Shown: positions 8,812-16,841 of the stretch, in pieces
Numbering within the stretch: position 1 is the stretch's first letter
Layout of the letters: the number at the start of each line of letters is the position of its first letter
Notes under the pieces: generated by a model
Database searches by the model: none
The model's input: the letters and a program-made list of their open reading frames with translations, nothing else
Told to the model about the DNA's origin: nothing
NCBI RefSeq assembly: GCF_020215645.1
Contig: NZ_CP084058.1
Span: 10,904,501-10,968,500 of the forward strand
Direction: 5' to 3'
DNA length: 64,000 bases
DNA from: Nonomuraea gerenzanensis
GTDB lineage: Bacteria > Actinomycetota > Actinomycetes > Streptosporangiales > Streptosporangiaceae
Translations under genes and position numbers: made by a program

Positions 8812-9312
8812 ATGGACGACGGGTTCGCCGAGTACGTGGCACACCGGCAGCCACGCCTGTGCCGGATGGCGTACCTCCTCACCCGGGACTGGGGCACGGC
8901 CGAGGACGTGGTGCAGACGGCGCTGGCGAAGGCCTGGCTCGCCTGGCGGCGGATCGAGGGCAACCCCGACCCGTACGTCTACCGGATCATCGTGAACACC
9001 CACACCTCGTGGTGGCGCAGGCGCTGGCGCGGCGAGGTGCCGGCCGAGACGCTTCCCGAGACCGCCGACCCGCGCGACGCGGCGGCCGAGGTGGCCGACC
9101 AGGCCGCGCTGTGGAGCGCGATCGGCGCGCTCTCCCCGCGCCAGCGGGCGGTGATCGTCCTGCACTACTACGAGGGACGCACGCTCACGCAGGTCGCCGA
9201 CATCGTCGGGTGCTCGCTGGGGGCGGTGAAGAGCCAGCTCAGCCGGGCCCTGACCCGTCTTCGGGTCGATCCGGACATTCAGGCCATGAACGTGGAGAGG
9301 GTCAAGCGATGA
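8812..9312 (+). CDS. SigE-family ECF RNA polymerase sigma factor
   Basis: This 166-residue sigma-70 family protein has region 2 (YLLTRDWGTAEDVVQTALAKAW, written here as part of residues 18-40) and region 4 (LSPRQRAVIVLHYYEG, then TLTQVADIVGCSLGAVKSQL). It has the short linker typical of ECF/SigE-type factors. It directs core RNA polymerase to a specific regulon. Start ATG 8812 follows GGAG. Its stop overlaps the downstream start (ATGA), so sigma and partner are co-translated. Confidence 0.9.
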   Translation: MDDGFAEYVAHRQPRLCRMAYLLTRDWGTAEDVVQTALAKAWLAWRRIEGNPDPYVYRIIVNTHTSWWRRRWRGEVPAETLPETADPRDAAAEVADQAALWSAIGALSPRQRAVIVLHYYEGRTLTQVADIVGCSLGAVKSQLSRALTRLRVDPDIQAMNVERVKR

Positions 9313-10070
9313 GCCACACCGAGAGCGACCTGCGAGAGCTGCTGACCGGCCGGGCCGGGGCCCAGGACGGCGGCTCGGCCCGCCTGGAGGAGATCATCCG
9401 GCGCGGGCGCCGCATCCGCCGCACCCGGCGGGCCCTGGCGGCGGGCGCGGCGGCCGTGGCCGTCACCGCCGTGGCCCTGATCGGCCTGCCGCTGCGGCCG
9501 GGCGCGCCCCCCGTCGCCCAGCAGCCCGTGAACTCGGCCGAGATCGAGCCGGCCGTTCCCGAGATCCCTGAGAAGTTCGAGGTGCGGCTGGGAGCCGTAC
9601 GGTTCGACCTGCCCCTCATCCACTCCGAGCGCTTCGCGGCGATGGGCGCAGGCACGGTCACCTTCACCCCGGCCAGCACCTCCACGGGGTGGAAGGTGCT
9701 CTGCGAGGACCAGCGAGCCTGGGTCGTCATGACGTACCGGCTCAAGAGCGAGGTGCTGAGCGGCGCGGCCGGGCGGTGCGGCGGCGACGGAGTCGGCGGG
9801 CACCACGACGAGCGCTCCGCGCCCCGCGACTGGCTGGAGGCTCCGCAGAGCATGACCGTCTGGGTCTTCCCCGGTGACGCCCCGGTCCGGGAGGTGGCGG
9901 AGGAGGTCACGGGGTGCAGGCCGATCGGTAAAAGGACGGACTGTGACGAATCGGCCCAGCTCCGCGAGCTGATGAAGCCGCAGGTGCGCGAAGAGCTGAT
10001 GGCCCGGGTCGGTGACCGTCCCGGCCGGTGGGCGGTCGCGATCTACGACGAGCAGTCGCCCACCGGCTGA
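9309..10070 (+). CDS. Single-pass membrane protein, putative anti-sigma partner
   Basis: This 253-residue protein is coupled to the sigma gene. The cytosolic N-terminus (about 1-45) is helical and Arg-rich (RRGRRIRRTRRALA). One transmembrane helix follows near residues 46-65 (LAAGAAAVAVTAVALIGLPL), then an extracytoplasmic domain of about 185 residues with four Cys residues. There is no zinc-binding HxxxCxxC motif, so it is not a classic ZAS anti-sigma. Membrane anti-sigma function is inferred from position only. Confidence 0.6.
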   Translation: MSHTESDLRELLTGRAGAQDGGSARLEEIIRRGRRIRRTRRALAAGAAAVAVTAVALIGLPLRPGAPPVAQQPVNSAEIEPAVPEIPEKFEVRLGAVRFDLPLIHSERFAAMGAGTVTFTPASTSTGWKVLCEDQRAWVVMTYRLKSEVLSGAAGRCGGDGVGGHHDERSAPRDWLEAPQSMTVWVFPGDAPVREVAEEVTGCRPIGKRTDCDESAQLRELMKPQVREELMARVGDRPGRWAVAIYDEQSPTG

Positions 10071-10085
10071 GCGGGGCGCGCGAGC

Positions 10086-11402
10086 CTACCGGCCGGCCAC
10101 CAGGGGCCCGCGGCGGGCCCGCCTGGTGGCGATCAGCGCGCCGGCCAGCCCGCTGACGAGGCAGATCAGCACCAGCCCCGCGTACTGCGGCAGCGAGTAC
10201 GCGAACCACGGCCGGCCGGTGGCGGCCCGGCCGAGCGCGGTGAGGGTGGTGGCGGCGATGCCCGTGCCGATCAGCACCCCGGCCACCGTCACGATCAGTG
10301 TCTCCCAGACCACCGTCCTGGTGAGCTGCCGCGGCGTGGTCCCCACCGTACGCAGCACCCTCAGCTCCTCCGCCCGCTCGGCCATGGCCATCGCGGTCGC
10401 GTTGAGCACCGAGATCACGGTGTAGACGACCGCCGCCCCCACCAGCGCCGGGGCCGCCCACGCCGCCGCTCCCGTACGGGTGACGCCGGCCGCCGCGTCG
10501 GAGGTCGTCACGGCGAACAGGAAGGTGCACGCGAGCGCCACGGTCAGCATCACCGGGGACGCCGCCGCCATCGCCCGGCGCGGCTGGGTGACCAGCGACG
10601 CCCTGGCGGTCATGCCCGCGCCGGGGTCGAGCCGGGCCACCACGGCTCCCAGCAGCCAGCCGAGCCCGCGCAGCACGGCGGGGCCGAGCGCGGCGGCCCC
10701 CACGCAGAGCACCATCGTCGCCCCGAGCCCGGTCGGCACCGCCGCGTCCGGCTCGACCACCGGCGCCAGGGACACCAGCACGCCGCCCCCGGCCAGCGCC
10801 ACCACCCCGGCGACGGCCCTGGGCCAGGGCAGCAGCCGCCGTTGCACCGCGCTGTCGCGCAGCACCTCCAGCGGCCCCACGCGGACCGCCCTGCGTGCCG
10901 CGACCCGGGCCGCCAGCAGCGTCACCACCAGCCCGACCACCACCGCCGGCACGAACGGCCCCGGGGTGACCGCCACCGGCACGCCCGTGGGCGCCAGCCC
11001 GGTCAGCCGCAGGAACGCGCCCATGAGCAGCGCGTACGGCACGGCCAGCACGCAGCCCGCCACGCACGCCAGCACGGCCACCACCAGCGCCTCCGCCGTC
11101 ACCAGCCGGCGCACCTGCCGCGGCGTCATGCCGACCGACCGCAGCAGCCCCCAGGTCCTGCGCTGCCGCGCCACGTGCAGGCCCAGCGTGCCGGTGACCA
11201 CGAACACCGACACGAACCCGGACACCGCCGCCGACAGCACCAGCAGCCCCATGACGCCGTTCAGCTCGTCCCGCGTGCCCGCCGCGGCGACCACCAGGCC
11301 GCCGCCGGCCACCAGCGTCACGGCGAGCAGCACCGCCGCGAAGGAGGCGGCCAGTCCCGTCCGGTTGGCCCGGACGTTGCTCCAGGCAAGCACGAGCGTC
11401 AC
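10086..11402 (-). CDS. FtsX/MacB-type ABC transporter permease
   Basis: This 438-residue permease has two FtsX-like halves, each with a large extracytoplasmic loop and a cluster of helices. The motif LRSVGMTPRQVRRLV occurs in the first half and LRTVGTTPRQLTRTV in the second, the usual coupling region for the ATPase. GTG 11402 overlaps the ATPase stop (GTGA). Partner of the ATPase just upstream. Position directly downstream of the ATP-grasp peptide genes suggests export of, or immunity to, the modified peptide. Confidence 0.85.
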   Translation of the reverse strand: MTLVLAWSNVRANRTGLAASFAAVLLAVTLVAGGGLVVAAAGTRDELNGVMGLLVLSAAVSGFVSVFVVTGTLGLHVARQRRTWGLLRSVGMTPRQVRRLVTAEALVVAVLACVAGCVLAVPYALLMGAFLRLTGLAPTGVPVAVTPGPFVPAVVVGLVVTLLAARVAARRAVRVGPLEVLRDSAVQRRLLPWPRAVAGVVALAGGGVLVSLAPVVEPDAAVPTGLGATMVLCVGAAALGPAVLRGLGWLLGAVVARLDPGAGMTARASLVTQPRRAMAAASPVMLTVALACTFLFAVTTSDAAAGVTRTGAAAWAAPALVGAAVVYTVISVLNATAMAMAERAEELRVLRTVGTTPRQLTRTVVWETLIVTVAGVLIGTGIAATTLTALGRAATGRPWFAYSLPQYAGLVLICLVSGLAGALIATRRARRGPLVAGR

Positions 11403-12124
11403 CGCCGGCCGCCCAGCCGCGCGCCGATCTGCTCGGCCGAGGGCCGCTCCAGCACGTCCACGATCCGGCCATCGGTCAGGAACAGCACGCGGTCCGCCCG
11501 CGCCGCGGCCTCCGCGTCGTGCGTGACCATCACCACCGTCTGCCCGAACGCGTCGACCGCCTCCCGCAGCAGCCCCAGCACCTCGTGCCCGGTCCGCCGG
11601 TCCAGCGCCCCTGTCGGCTCGTCCGCGAACAGCACCTCGGGCCTGGCCAGCAGGGCGCGGGCGATCGCCACCCGCTGCTGCTGCCCGCCGGAAAGCTGCG
11701 CGGGCCGGTGTCTCTCCCGCCCTGCCAGGCCGACCCGCCGCAGCAGCTCGCCCACCCGCGCGGGGTCCGGCCGCCGCCGCGCCAGCCTGCTCGGCAGCAC
11801 GACGTTCTGCCAGGCGGTCAGCGACGGCACCAGGTTGAACGCCTGGAAGACGACGCCCACCCGGTCGCGGCGCAGCACCGCCAGCTCCTGCTCGCCGAAG
11901 GCGGTGATGTCCTGCCCCGCCACCCGCACCGTCCCGGAGTCCGGCCGGTCCAGCCCGGAGGCGCACTGCAGCAGGCTGCTCTTCCCCGACCCCGACGGGC
12001 CCATCACCGCGGTGAAGCTCCCGCGCGCGAACCCGACACTGACCTGCCGCAACGCCGCCACTTCCGTGGCTCCCCCGCCGTAGGTCCTGGTCACCTCCTC
12101 AAGGAGGACCACCTGATCACTCAT
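11399..12124 (-). CDS. ABC transporter ATP-binding protein (MacB/LolD type)
   Basis: This 241-residue ATPase has Walker A (GPSGSGKSS near residue 42), Q-loop (VVFQAFNLVPSL), signature LSGGQQQRVAIARAL, Walker B (EVLFADEPTG) and the switch His (VMVTHD). It drives the FtsX-type permease encoded next. Its start is 69 bp after the stop of the PpiC-like maturation gene, same strand, which fits one operon with the graspetide genes. Confidence 0.92.
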   Translation of the reverse strand: MSDQVVLLEEVTRTYGGGATEVAALRQVSVGFARGSFTAVMGPSGSGKSSLLQCASGLDRPDSGTVRVAGQDITAFGEQELAVLRRDRVGVVFQAFNLVPSLTAWQNVVLPSRLARRRPDPARVGELLRRVGLAGRERHRPAQLSGGQQQRVAIARALLARPEVLFADEPTGALDRRTGHEVLGLLREAVDAFGQTVVMVTHDAEAAARADRVLFLTDGRIVDVLERPSAEQIGARLGGRR

Positions 12125-12193
12125 GATCGTCAGCCTGCCGGAGCGATCAGGCCGCCGCCCATCCGGGAGATCCCCGGCCCGTCCCTGAAACCG

Positions 12194-13165
12194 TCAGAGC
12201 CAGTGCCAGGTGACCCGGGCCTGCTCGGCGGCGTCCGCCAGCCACTCCTCGAACGCGGCCGCCCCCGCGGCCTTCAGGGTGGCCGAGTCCGCCACGGCCT
12301 CCGCCCGCTCGATCACCAGCCCCGTCAGGAAACCTCCCTCGTACGCCACCGGCCCGGCCGAGGCCCCGCCCGGCAGCTCCCGCAGCGGCTCGGGCAGCTC
12401 CCCCGCCCACGTCCTGGCCCTGGTGAGGCGAAGCCCCCACCGCTCGCCGAGACCGCCCCGCAAGGCGGCGACGTCGATCGGCTCCTCCTCCGACAGCACC
12501 CACACCGCGCGCACGGTGGCGTACCGGTCGCGATGCCGGTCCAGGTGCGCGGGCGCCAGCTCCGCCCGCATCCGGTCGCGGAAGCGCCGGTCCCTGGCCT
12601 TGGTGGTCATGTGGTCGTGGAACGCCTCGGCGCTCATGCCCATGCGTTCCAGCCACCTCAGCATCGCCTCGCGGCTGGTCAGGCCGTGCAGCCTGCGGAA
12701 GCCGTCCGCGGCGGCCTGGACGTCATCCGGGCCGACCTCCTCCTTGGCGGCGGCGTTGCGCAGCACGCAGAACCGGACCAGCTCCTCCTGCGGCGACAGC
12801 CCGGCCCGGGTGAGCGAGCGGAGCATGAGCATCGCCTCGGGCATGGAGATCTGCATGCCGTCCACGGTCAGCAGGTTGCCCGCGGCCCAGTGGGTCGAGT
12901 GGTCGACCAGCCAGGACGCGCCGTCATCCGGCTGCAGGGTCAGCATGATCGTGCCGCCGGCCGGGTCGTCGAGCAGCAGGTCGTAGTCCACCACGGGCGA
13001 GCCGGGGCGCGGGTTGCTGACGAGCTGGGCGGCGAGCGCGGGATGCGACTCGGCCCACGCGGCGGCGGCGCGGCGGGCCTCCTCCACCGCCGAACGGCGG
13101 CGGGTCAGCCCGCGCAGCAGGCCCACGCCGCTTTCCAGGGCGGGGCCGAGAGCGGGTCCAGTCAT
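12194..13165 (-). CDS. PpiC/SurA-like putative peptide maturation protein
   Basis: This 323-residue cytosolic protein has no signal peptide. The middle (about 140-245) resembles the SurA/PpiC chaperone arrangement: a helical segment with MTTKARDRRFRDRMRAEL, then HLDRHRDRYATVRAVWVLSE, comparable to the helix-turn-strand leading into a parvulin domain. The rest has no motif I recognise. I recall that PpiC-related proteins are described as putative maturation partners of ATP-grasp RiPP ligases, and its position fits. It is ATGA-coupled to the ligase gene. A chaperone or leader-handling role is inferred; prolyl isomerase activity is not shown. Confidence 0.6.
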   Translation of the reverse strand: MTGPALGPALESGVGLLRGLTRRRSAVEEARRAAAAWAESHPALAAQLVSNPRPGSPVVDYDLLLDDPAGGTIMLTLQPDDGASWLVDHSTHWAAGNLLTVDGMQISMPEAMLMLRSLTRAGLSPQEELVRFCVLRNAAAKEEVGPDDVQAAADGFRRLHGLTSREAMLRWLERMGMSAEAFHDHMTTKARDRRFRDRMRAELAPAHLDRHRDRYATVRAVWVLSEEEPIDVAALRGGLGERWGLRLTRARTWAGELPEPLRELPGGASAGPVAYEGGFLTGLVIERAEAVADSATLKAAGAAAFEEWLADAAEQARVTWHWL

Positions 13166-14139
13166 GGCGCTTCCGTTTCTCCGGCCGTGAGCCAGTCGGC
13201 GATGGCGTCGCCGATGGGCAGGCCGGTCAGGTCTTCGATCCAGCCCCACTGTCCGTTGGGGTTGATCTCGAGGAACACGTACTCCCCGTCCGGGGTCAGG
13301 ATCAGGTCGATCGCGCCGAACGAGACGCCGAGCGCGGCGACCAGGTCCACGCACTGGCGGGAGACGTCGCCGGGCAGGTGGTGCACGCTGTGGCGGGCGC
13401 GGTCGAAGTCGTAGTGGCGCCAGTCGTCGCGGGTGCGCGGCGAGTCCTGCGAGGCGATCTCGGCGGCGAACACCTGCCGCCCCACGACGGTGACCCGCAG
13501 CTCCACGGCCTTGCGCACGTACGGCTGCAGGATGGTCGGCTCGTGGGCCAGCCGGGCCCGGCCAGCGAGGTCCCGGCGCTGCACGACGGTGGTGTAGACG
13601 GTGTGCCGGGCGCCGTCGATCTCGAACGGGGCGTACTCGACGGGTTTGGCGATCAGCCGCCCGCCGGCCCGCTCGTAGGCGGGCACCAGCTCGGCCGGGT
13701 CGTTGGTGATCACGGTGCGCGGCACGGCGAAGCCCAGCCGCTGGGCCAGCGCCAGGTGGACCAGCTTGTTGTGCGCCCTGCGCAGCACCGGGTGCCTGGC
13801 CGGCAGCCAGCGGGCGTCCAGCAGGTCCCAGAAGCCTTCGAGGAACCACTCCGATAGCTCCCCCGCCCGGTCCCTGAGGTCGGCCGCGGTGACGCCCGGT
13901 GCGGCGGCTGGCTGTCCGGGGCGCCGGTTCCACACGGCCGTCGTTCCGCCGAGATCGACGGTCTCCCCGCCGGTGACCAGCCTCAGCTCGGTCCTGCCCG
14001 CCGCGAACCCGGCGGTCACATGGGCGGCGGCCGGGTACTGTGCCGGGTCCCACCAGACGACCTCGGCGCCCCTGGCCTTCAGCTTGGGCAGGACCATGCG
14101 AACGGTGGTGTCACCGGGTTCGCTGAGAATCAGTAGCAT
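13162..14139 (-). CDS. ATP-grasp ribosomal peptide maturase (graspetide ligase)
   Basis: This 325-residue ATP-grasp enzyme is of the MvdC/MvdD-like RiPP type. An N-terminal pre-ATP-grasp domain starts MLLILSEPGDTTVRMVLPKL. The ATP-grasp fold follows from about residue 115, with VVQRRDL, ILQPYVRKAVELRVTVVG and the metal/ATP motif FLEINPNGQWGWIE near residue 295. These enzymes phosphorylate Asp/Glu side chains of a precursor peptide and join them to Ser/Thr hydroxyls or Lys amines. ATG 14139 follows GAGGGGG. It lies 61 bp after the precursor stop and is ATGA-coupled to the PpiC-like gene. Confidence 0.9.
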   Translation of the reverse strand: MLLILSEPGDTTVRMVLPKLKARGAEVVWWDPAQYPAAAHVTAGFAAGRTELRLVTGGETVDLGGTTAVWNRRPGQPAAAPGVTAADLRDRAGELSEWFLEGFWDLLDARWLPARHPVLRRAHNKLVHLALAQRLGFAVPRTVITNDPAELVPAYERAGGRLIAKPVEYAPFEIDGARHTVYTTVVQRRDLAGRARLAHEPTILQPYVRKAVELRVTVVGRQVFAAEIASQDSPRTRDDWRHYDFDRARHSVHHLPGDVSRQCVDLVAALGVSFGAIDLILTPDGEYVFLEINPNGQWGWIEDLTGLPIGDAIADWLTAGETEAP

Positions 14140-14200
14140 GTGGCCCCCCTCGGCCGCGCGGGAGGAGCGCGAGGCCCCTCCCACGCGACCCGAGTGATCT

Positions 14201-14362
14201 TTAGTAGTCGGACACCCAGCCGTCGGACGGCCGGCCCTCGGTGCCGTTGGTGTGGTAGCAGCGCTCCATGCGCGCCCCACCGGAGACGAGACCGAGGTCG
14301 GCCTCGTCGATCACCGGCAGCTCGTTGCTGAGGTCGTCCAGATCCACGATCTTCTTGGTCAT
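14201..14362 (-). CDS. Graspetide precursor peptide (53 aa)
   Basis: This small gene reads ATG 14362 to TAA 14201, with GGGAGG seven bases before the start. The 53-residue product has an acidic leader (residues 1-29: MTKKIVDLDDLSNELP, then VIDEADLGLVSGG) ending in Gly28-Gly29, like double-Gly secretion/cleavage sites. The 24-residue core runs from Ala30 to Tyr53. In the core, hydroxyl-acid dipeptides repeat every five residues: Thr41-Glu42, Ser46-Asp47 and Ser51-Asp52. Further Glu33, Cys35, Thr38 and Trp49 are present. This fits ester/amide crosslinking by the ligase encoded next. No homologue is known to me. Confidence 0.82.
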   Translation of the reverse strand: MTKKIVDLDDLSNELPVIDEADLGLVSGGARMERCYHTNGTEGRPSDGWVSDY

Positions 14363-14385
14363 CTCTGCCCTCCCTTTTCGACGGG

Positions 14386-14414
14386 CGAGCCGGGCCCCGC
14401 GCGGGCCCGGCTCG
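14386..14414. promoter_or_regulatory. Strong GC hairpin before the precursor gene
   Basis: CGAGCCGGGCCC and GGGCCCGGCTCG form a perfect 12-bp stem with a 5-nt loop. The hairpin lies between the MFS stop (14484) and the precursor RBS, about 24 bp before the precursor start. No U-run follows on either strand. It could terminate MFS transcripts, protect the 5' end of a precursor mRNA, or attenuate. Confidence 0.6.
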
Positions 14415-14483
14415 TGTGGATGAAGCTCATCAGCCGGGATTTGGAGCCGACTTGAATGTGGCTTGGAGGGGGAGAAATATCCT

Positions 14484-15698
14484 TCAGTACGTCGTCCGCC
14501 GCATCGCCTGGATCAGCACGGGCAGGGCGACCACCAGGAAGACCCCGCGCACTGCGCCCGCGACCGGGTAGGCCGCGTGCACCCCGAACGCGTGCGTCAC
14601 CAGCCCGCCGGCCAGCGCGCCGAGCGGCATCAGCCCCCAGCCGAGCATCCGGTAGACGCTGTTCACCCTGCCGAGCAGCTCGGACGGCACGATCTGCTGC
14701 CGGAGGCTGACGGTCACCACGTTCCACAGCGTGGTGACGAAGCCTGTGACGGCCAGCAGGGCGCCGAGCACGAACGCGTTCGGGCTCAGGCCGATCCCGA
14801 CGAACGTGCCGACGTTCGTGACGAGCGCGGTGAGCAGGGCGGGCAGCGCGCCCATGCGCTCGACGACGGGCGCGCCCAGCAGCCCGCCGAGCAGGCTGCC
14901 GACGGCGGCGCCGGCGAGCAGCAGGCCGTAACCGGGCGCGTCGAGGTGCAGCGCCTGCGTCGCCAGCAGCACCAGCGAGACGTTGCCGAGCTGCCAGCAG
15001 AAGGTGTTGACGCCGAGCAGCAACGCGAGCGTGCGCAGCAGCCGGTGGCGGGCCAGCCAGCGCAGGCCGTCCGCGATCGCCGTGCGCAGGGGCGGGTGCC
15101 CGGTCCGCGCGCTCCTCCGCCTGGGCAGGGTCGCCAGCAGCGCGGCCGACAGCACGAACGAGGCGGCGTCCAGGCCGAACGGCAACGCCACCGCGATCGC
15201 GAAGAGCAGCCCGCCGACCGGCGGCCCGGCGAACTGCAGGCCGATCGTGGTGATCACCTGCTGGTGGCCGTTCGCCCTGTGCAGCAGCGGCTTGGCCACC
15301 AGGTCCGGCAGCACGGCCTGCGCCGCGTTGGCGAAGACGACGGTGCACGCCCCCAGCCCGAACGCCAGGACCGCCAGCACCGGCACGCTGACCAGGCCGG
15401 CGGCGGCGAGGACCGCGACGCCTCCCACGAGCACCGCCTGGACGGCCTGCGCCCGCCACATCAGGGCCACGCGGTCGTACCGGTCCACCAGCGCCCCGGC
15501 GGGCAGCGACAGCAGCAGCCAGGGCAGGAACGTCGCCGCGGACACCACCGACACCAGCCGCGCGTCCTGCGTGACCGTCACGGCCAGCAGCGGCACCGCC
15601 GCCGTGAACGCCCCGTCCCCGACACTGTTGATCCCCGTCGCCCACCACAACCGCCAGTAACCCGGGGACAGCCGCGGTGCGGCCTCACTCTGCGTCAT
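14484..15698 (-). CDS. MFS transporter (MFS_3 / enterobactin-exporter-like)
   Basis: This 404-residue protein has about twelve transmembrane segments. It starts RLWWATGINSVGDGAFTAAV, the typical first helix of the MFS_3 family, and the helix 2-3 loop carries the A-motif variant GALVDRYDRVALM. The last helices run to LVVALPVLIQAMRRTTY. It is 121 bp upstream of the graspetide precursor in the same direction and could export the product or be unrelated. It diverges from the ArsR-like gene 65 bp away, so that regulator may control it. Confidence 0.85.
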   Translation of the reverse strand: MTQSEAAPRLSPGYWRLWWATGINSVGDGAFTAAVPLLAVTVTQDARLVSVVSAATFLPWLLLSLPAGALVDRYDRVALMWRAQAVQAVLVGGVAVLAAAGLVSVPVLAVLAFGLGACTVVFANAAQAVLPDLVAKPLLHRANGHQQVITTIGLQFAGPPVGGLLFAIAVALPFGLDAASFVLSAALLATLPRRRSARTGHPPLRTAIADGLRWLARHRLLRTLALLLGVNTFCWQLGNVSLVLLATQALHLDAPGYGLLLAGAAVGSLLGGLLGAPVVERMGALPALLTALVTNVGTFVGIGLSPNAFVLGALLAVTGFVTTLWNVVTVSLRQQIVPSELLGRVNSVYRMLGWGLMPLGALAGGLVTHAFGVHAAYPVAGAVRGVFLVVALPVLIQAMRRTTY

Positions 15699-15751
15699 GC
15701 CGTGATCGTCGGGGCGGTGGCGCCGCCAGGACAGCTTTTAGCGCGGGGCTA

Positions 15752-15763
15752 CATAATCGGCGC
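15752..15763 (+). promoter_or_regulatory. Putative -10 box for a leaderless transcript
   Basis: CATAAT (15752-15757) lies six bases before ATG 15764 and no ribosome-binding site is visible. This spacing puts the transcription start at or next to the start codon, as in leaderless actinobacterial mRNAs. The -35 element is not obvious. Confidence 0.4.
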
Positions 15764-16750
15764 ATGGCTCTCACGGTCGAGCTGGGCGTGGCCGAGCTGG
15801 CGGCGACCCGGTTCGCGATCTCGCCGCTGTCGGAGACCGTGTCCGCGCTGCAGCAGCTCGGTGCTCGCGATCGGCATCCGGTCAACCTGCGGTGGCTGCG
15901 CTGGGCGGCCGACGAGCTGGCCAGGCGGCCGCTCGACCTCACGCACACCTGGCCGCTGATCGTGAGCGACCGGCCGAACTGGCCGGAGTTCCTCGTCCCC
16001 GCCCCGCGCGGCTCGTGGACGTCCATCGACGACGACCTGGCCGCGTTGCGGCGGACCCCCGCGTCCCAGGTGCGGATCAGCCTGCGCCGCGTGTTCGGCG
16101 CGAGCCCGCCAGAGCCGGTCGCCGCGCTCGCCGCGCGGCCGGCGGCCGGGCTGCGGGTGATCGCCGGGGAGCTGCGGGCGGCGCACGACCGGCTGATCGC
16201 GCCGCACTGGCCCCGGATCAGGGCCGTGCTCGACGCCGACGTCATCCACCGGGCCAAGGAGCTGGCCGCGGGCGGGGCGGAGCGGTTGTTCGCCGGCCTG
16301 CATCCGGATCTGCGCTGGCAGGACGGCCGGCTGCGGCTGGAGGGGGATCGCTGGCGGGCCGAGCGGGTGGTGGATCGCGGGCCTGGGGGGCTGGTGCTGA
16401 TGCCGGTCGCGCTCGGTACGCCGTACGTGCTGATCAAGAAGAGGACGTCCACCCAGACCACCGTGCGTTACCCGGCACGCGGCGTCGGCACCTTGTGGAC
16501 GGCCGGGACGCGCGCCCCCGCGGGCAGCGCGGTGCGGCTGCTGGGCCCGGTGCGCGCCGGGCTGCTGGAGGCGCTGCGCTCACCCGCGACGACGACGGAC
16601 CTGGCCCGCGCGCTCGGCGTCACGCCCAGCGCGGTCTCGCAGCAGCTGCGGGTGCTGCGCGAGAGCGGGCTGGTCGCCCGCGAGCGCTCCGGGCGCACGG
16701 TCCTCTACCTGACGACCGCCCTGGGCACGGCCCTCATCGGCGGGAGCTGA
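15764..16750 (+). CDS. ArsR-type winged-helix regulator with long N-terminal domain
   Basis: This 328-residue protein has an N-terminal domain of about 250 residues of the kind found in DUF5937-type regulators. The C-terminal winged helix has LLEALRSPATTTDLARALG, then VTPSAVSQQLRVLRESGLVA and SGRTVLYLTT, which is the ArsR recognition helix and wing. No metal-binding Cys cluster is seen. It probably represses the divergent MFS exporter. The transcript looks leaderless. The C-terminus LIGGS lies inside a tandem duplication. Confidence 0.8.
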   Translation: MALTVELGVAELAATRFAISPLSETVSALQQLGARDRHPVNLRWLRWAADELARRPLDLTHTWPLIVSDRPNWPEFLVPAPRGSWTSIDDDLAALRRTPASQVRISLRRVFGASPPEPVAALAARPAAGLRVIAGELRAAHDRLIAPHWPRIRAVLDADVIHRAKELAAGGAERLFAGLHPDLRWQDGRLRLEGDRWRAERVVDRGPGGLVLMPVALGTPYVLIKKRTSTQTTVRYPARGVGTLWTAGTRAPAGSAVRLLGPVRAGLLEALRSPATTTDLARALGVTPSAVSQQLRVLRESGLVARERSGRTVLYLTTALGTALIGGS

Positions 16751-16841
16751 AGACGGCGAACCGCTGCCTCATCGGCGGAAGCTGAAGACGGCGAACCGCC
16801 TCGCCTCATCGGCGGGAGCTGAAGGCGGCGAACCGCCTCGC
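16733..16841. repeat. Three tandem ~36-bp repeats spanning the ends of two convergent genes
   Basis: Units lie at 16733-16767 (35 bp), 16768-16804 (37 bp) and 16805-16841 (37 bp), nearly identical. Each starts CTCATCGGCGG(G/A)AGCTGAAG and continues (A/G)CGGCGAACCGC. Each carries the stop codon of the forward ArsR-type gene and, on the other strand, the stop and last codons of the TetR gene. Only the outermost copies serve as the real gene ends. Confidence 0.9.

Noticed and set aside
16733..16841. Tandem repeats as a CRISPR array
   Set aside because: Units are directly abutting with no unique spacers, and no cas genes are present; the same applies to 20647-20724.
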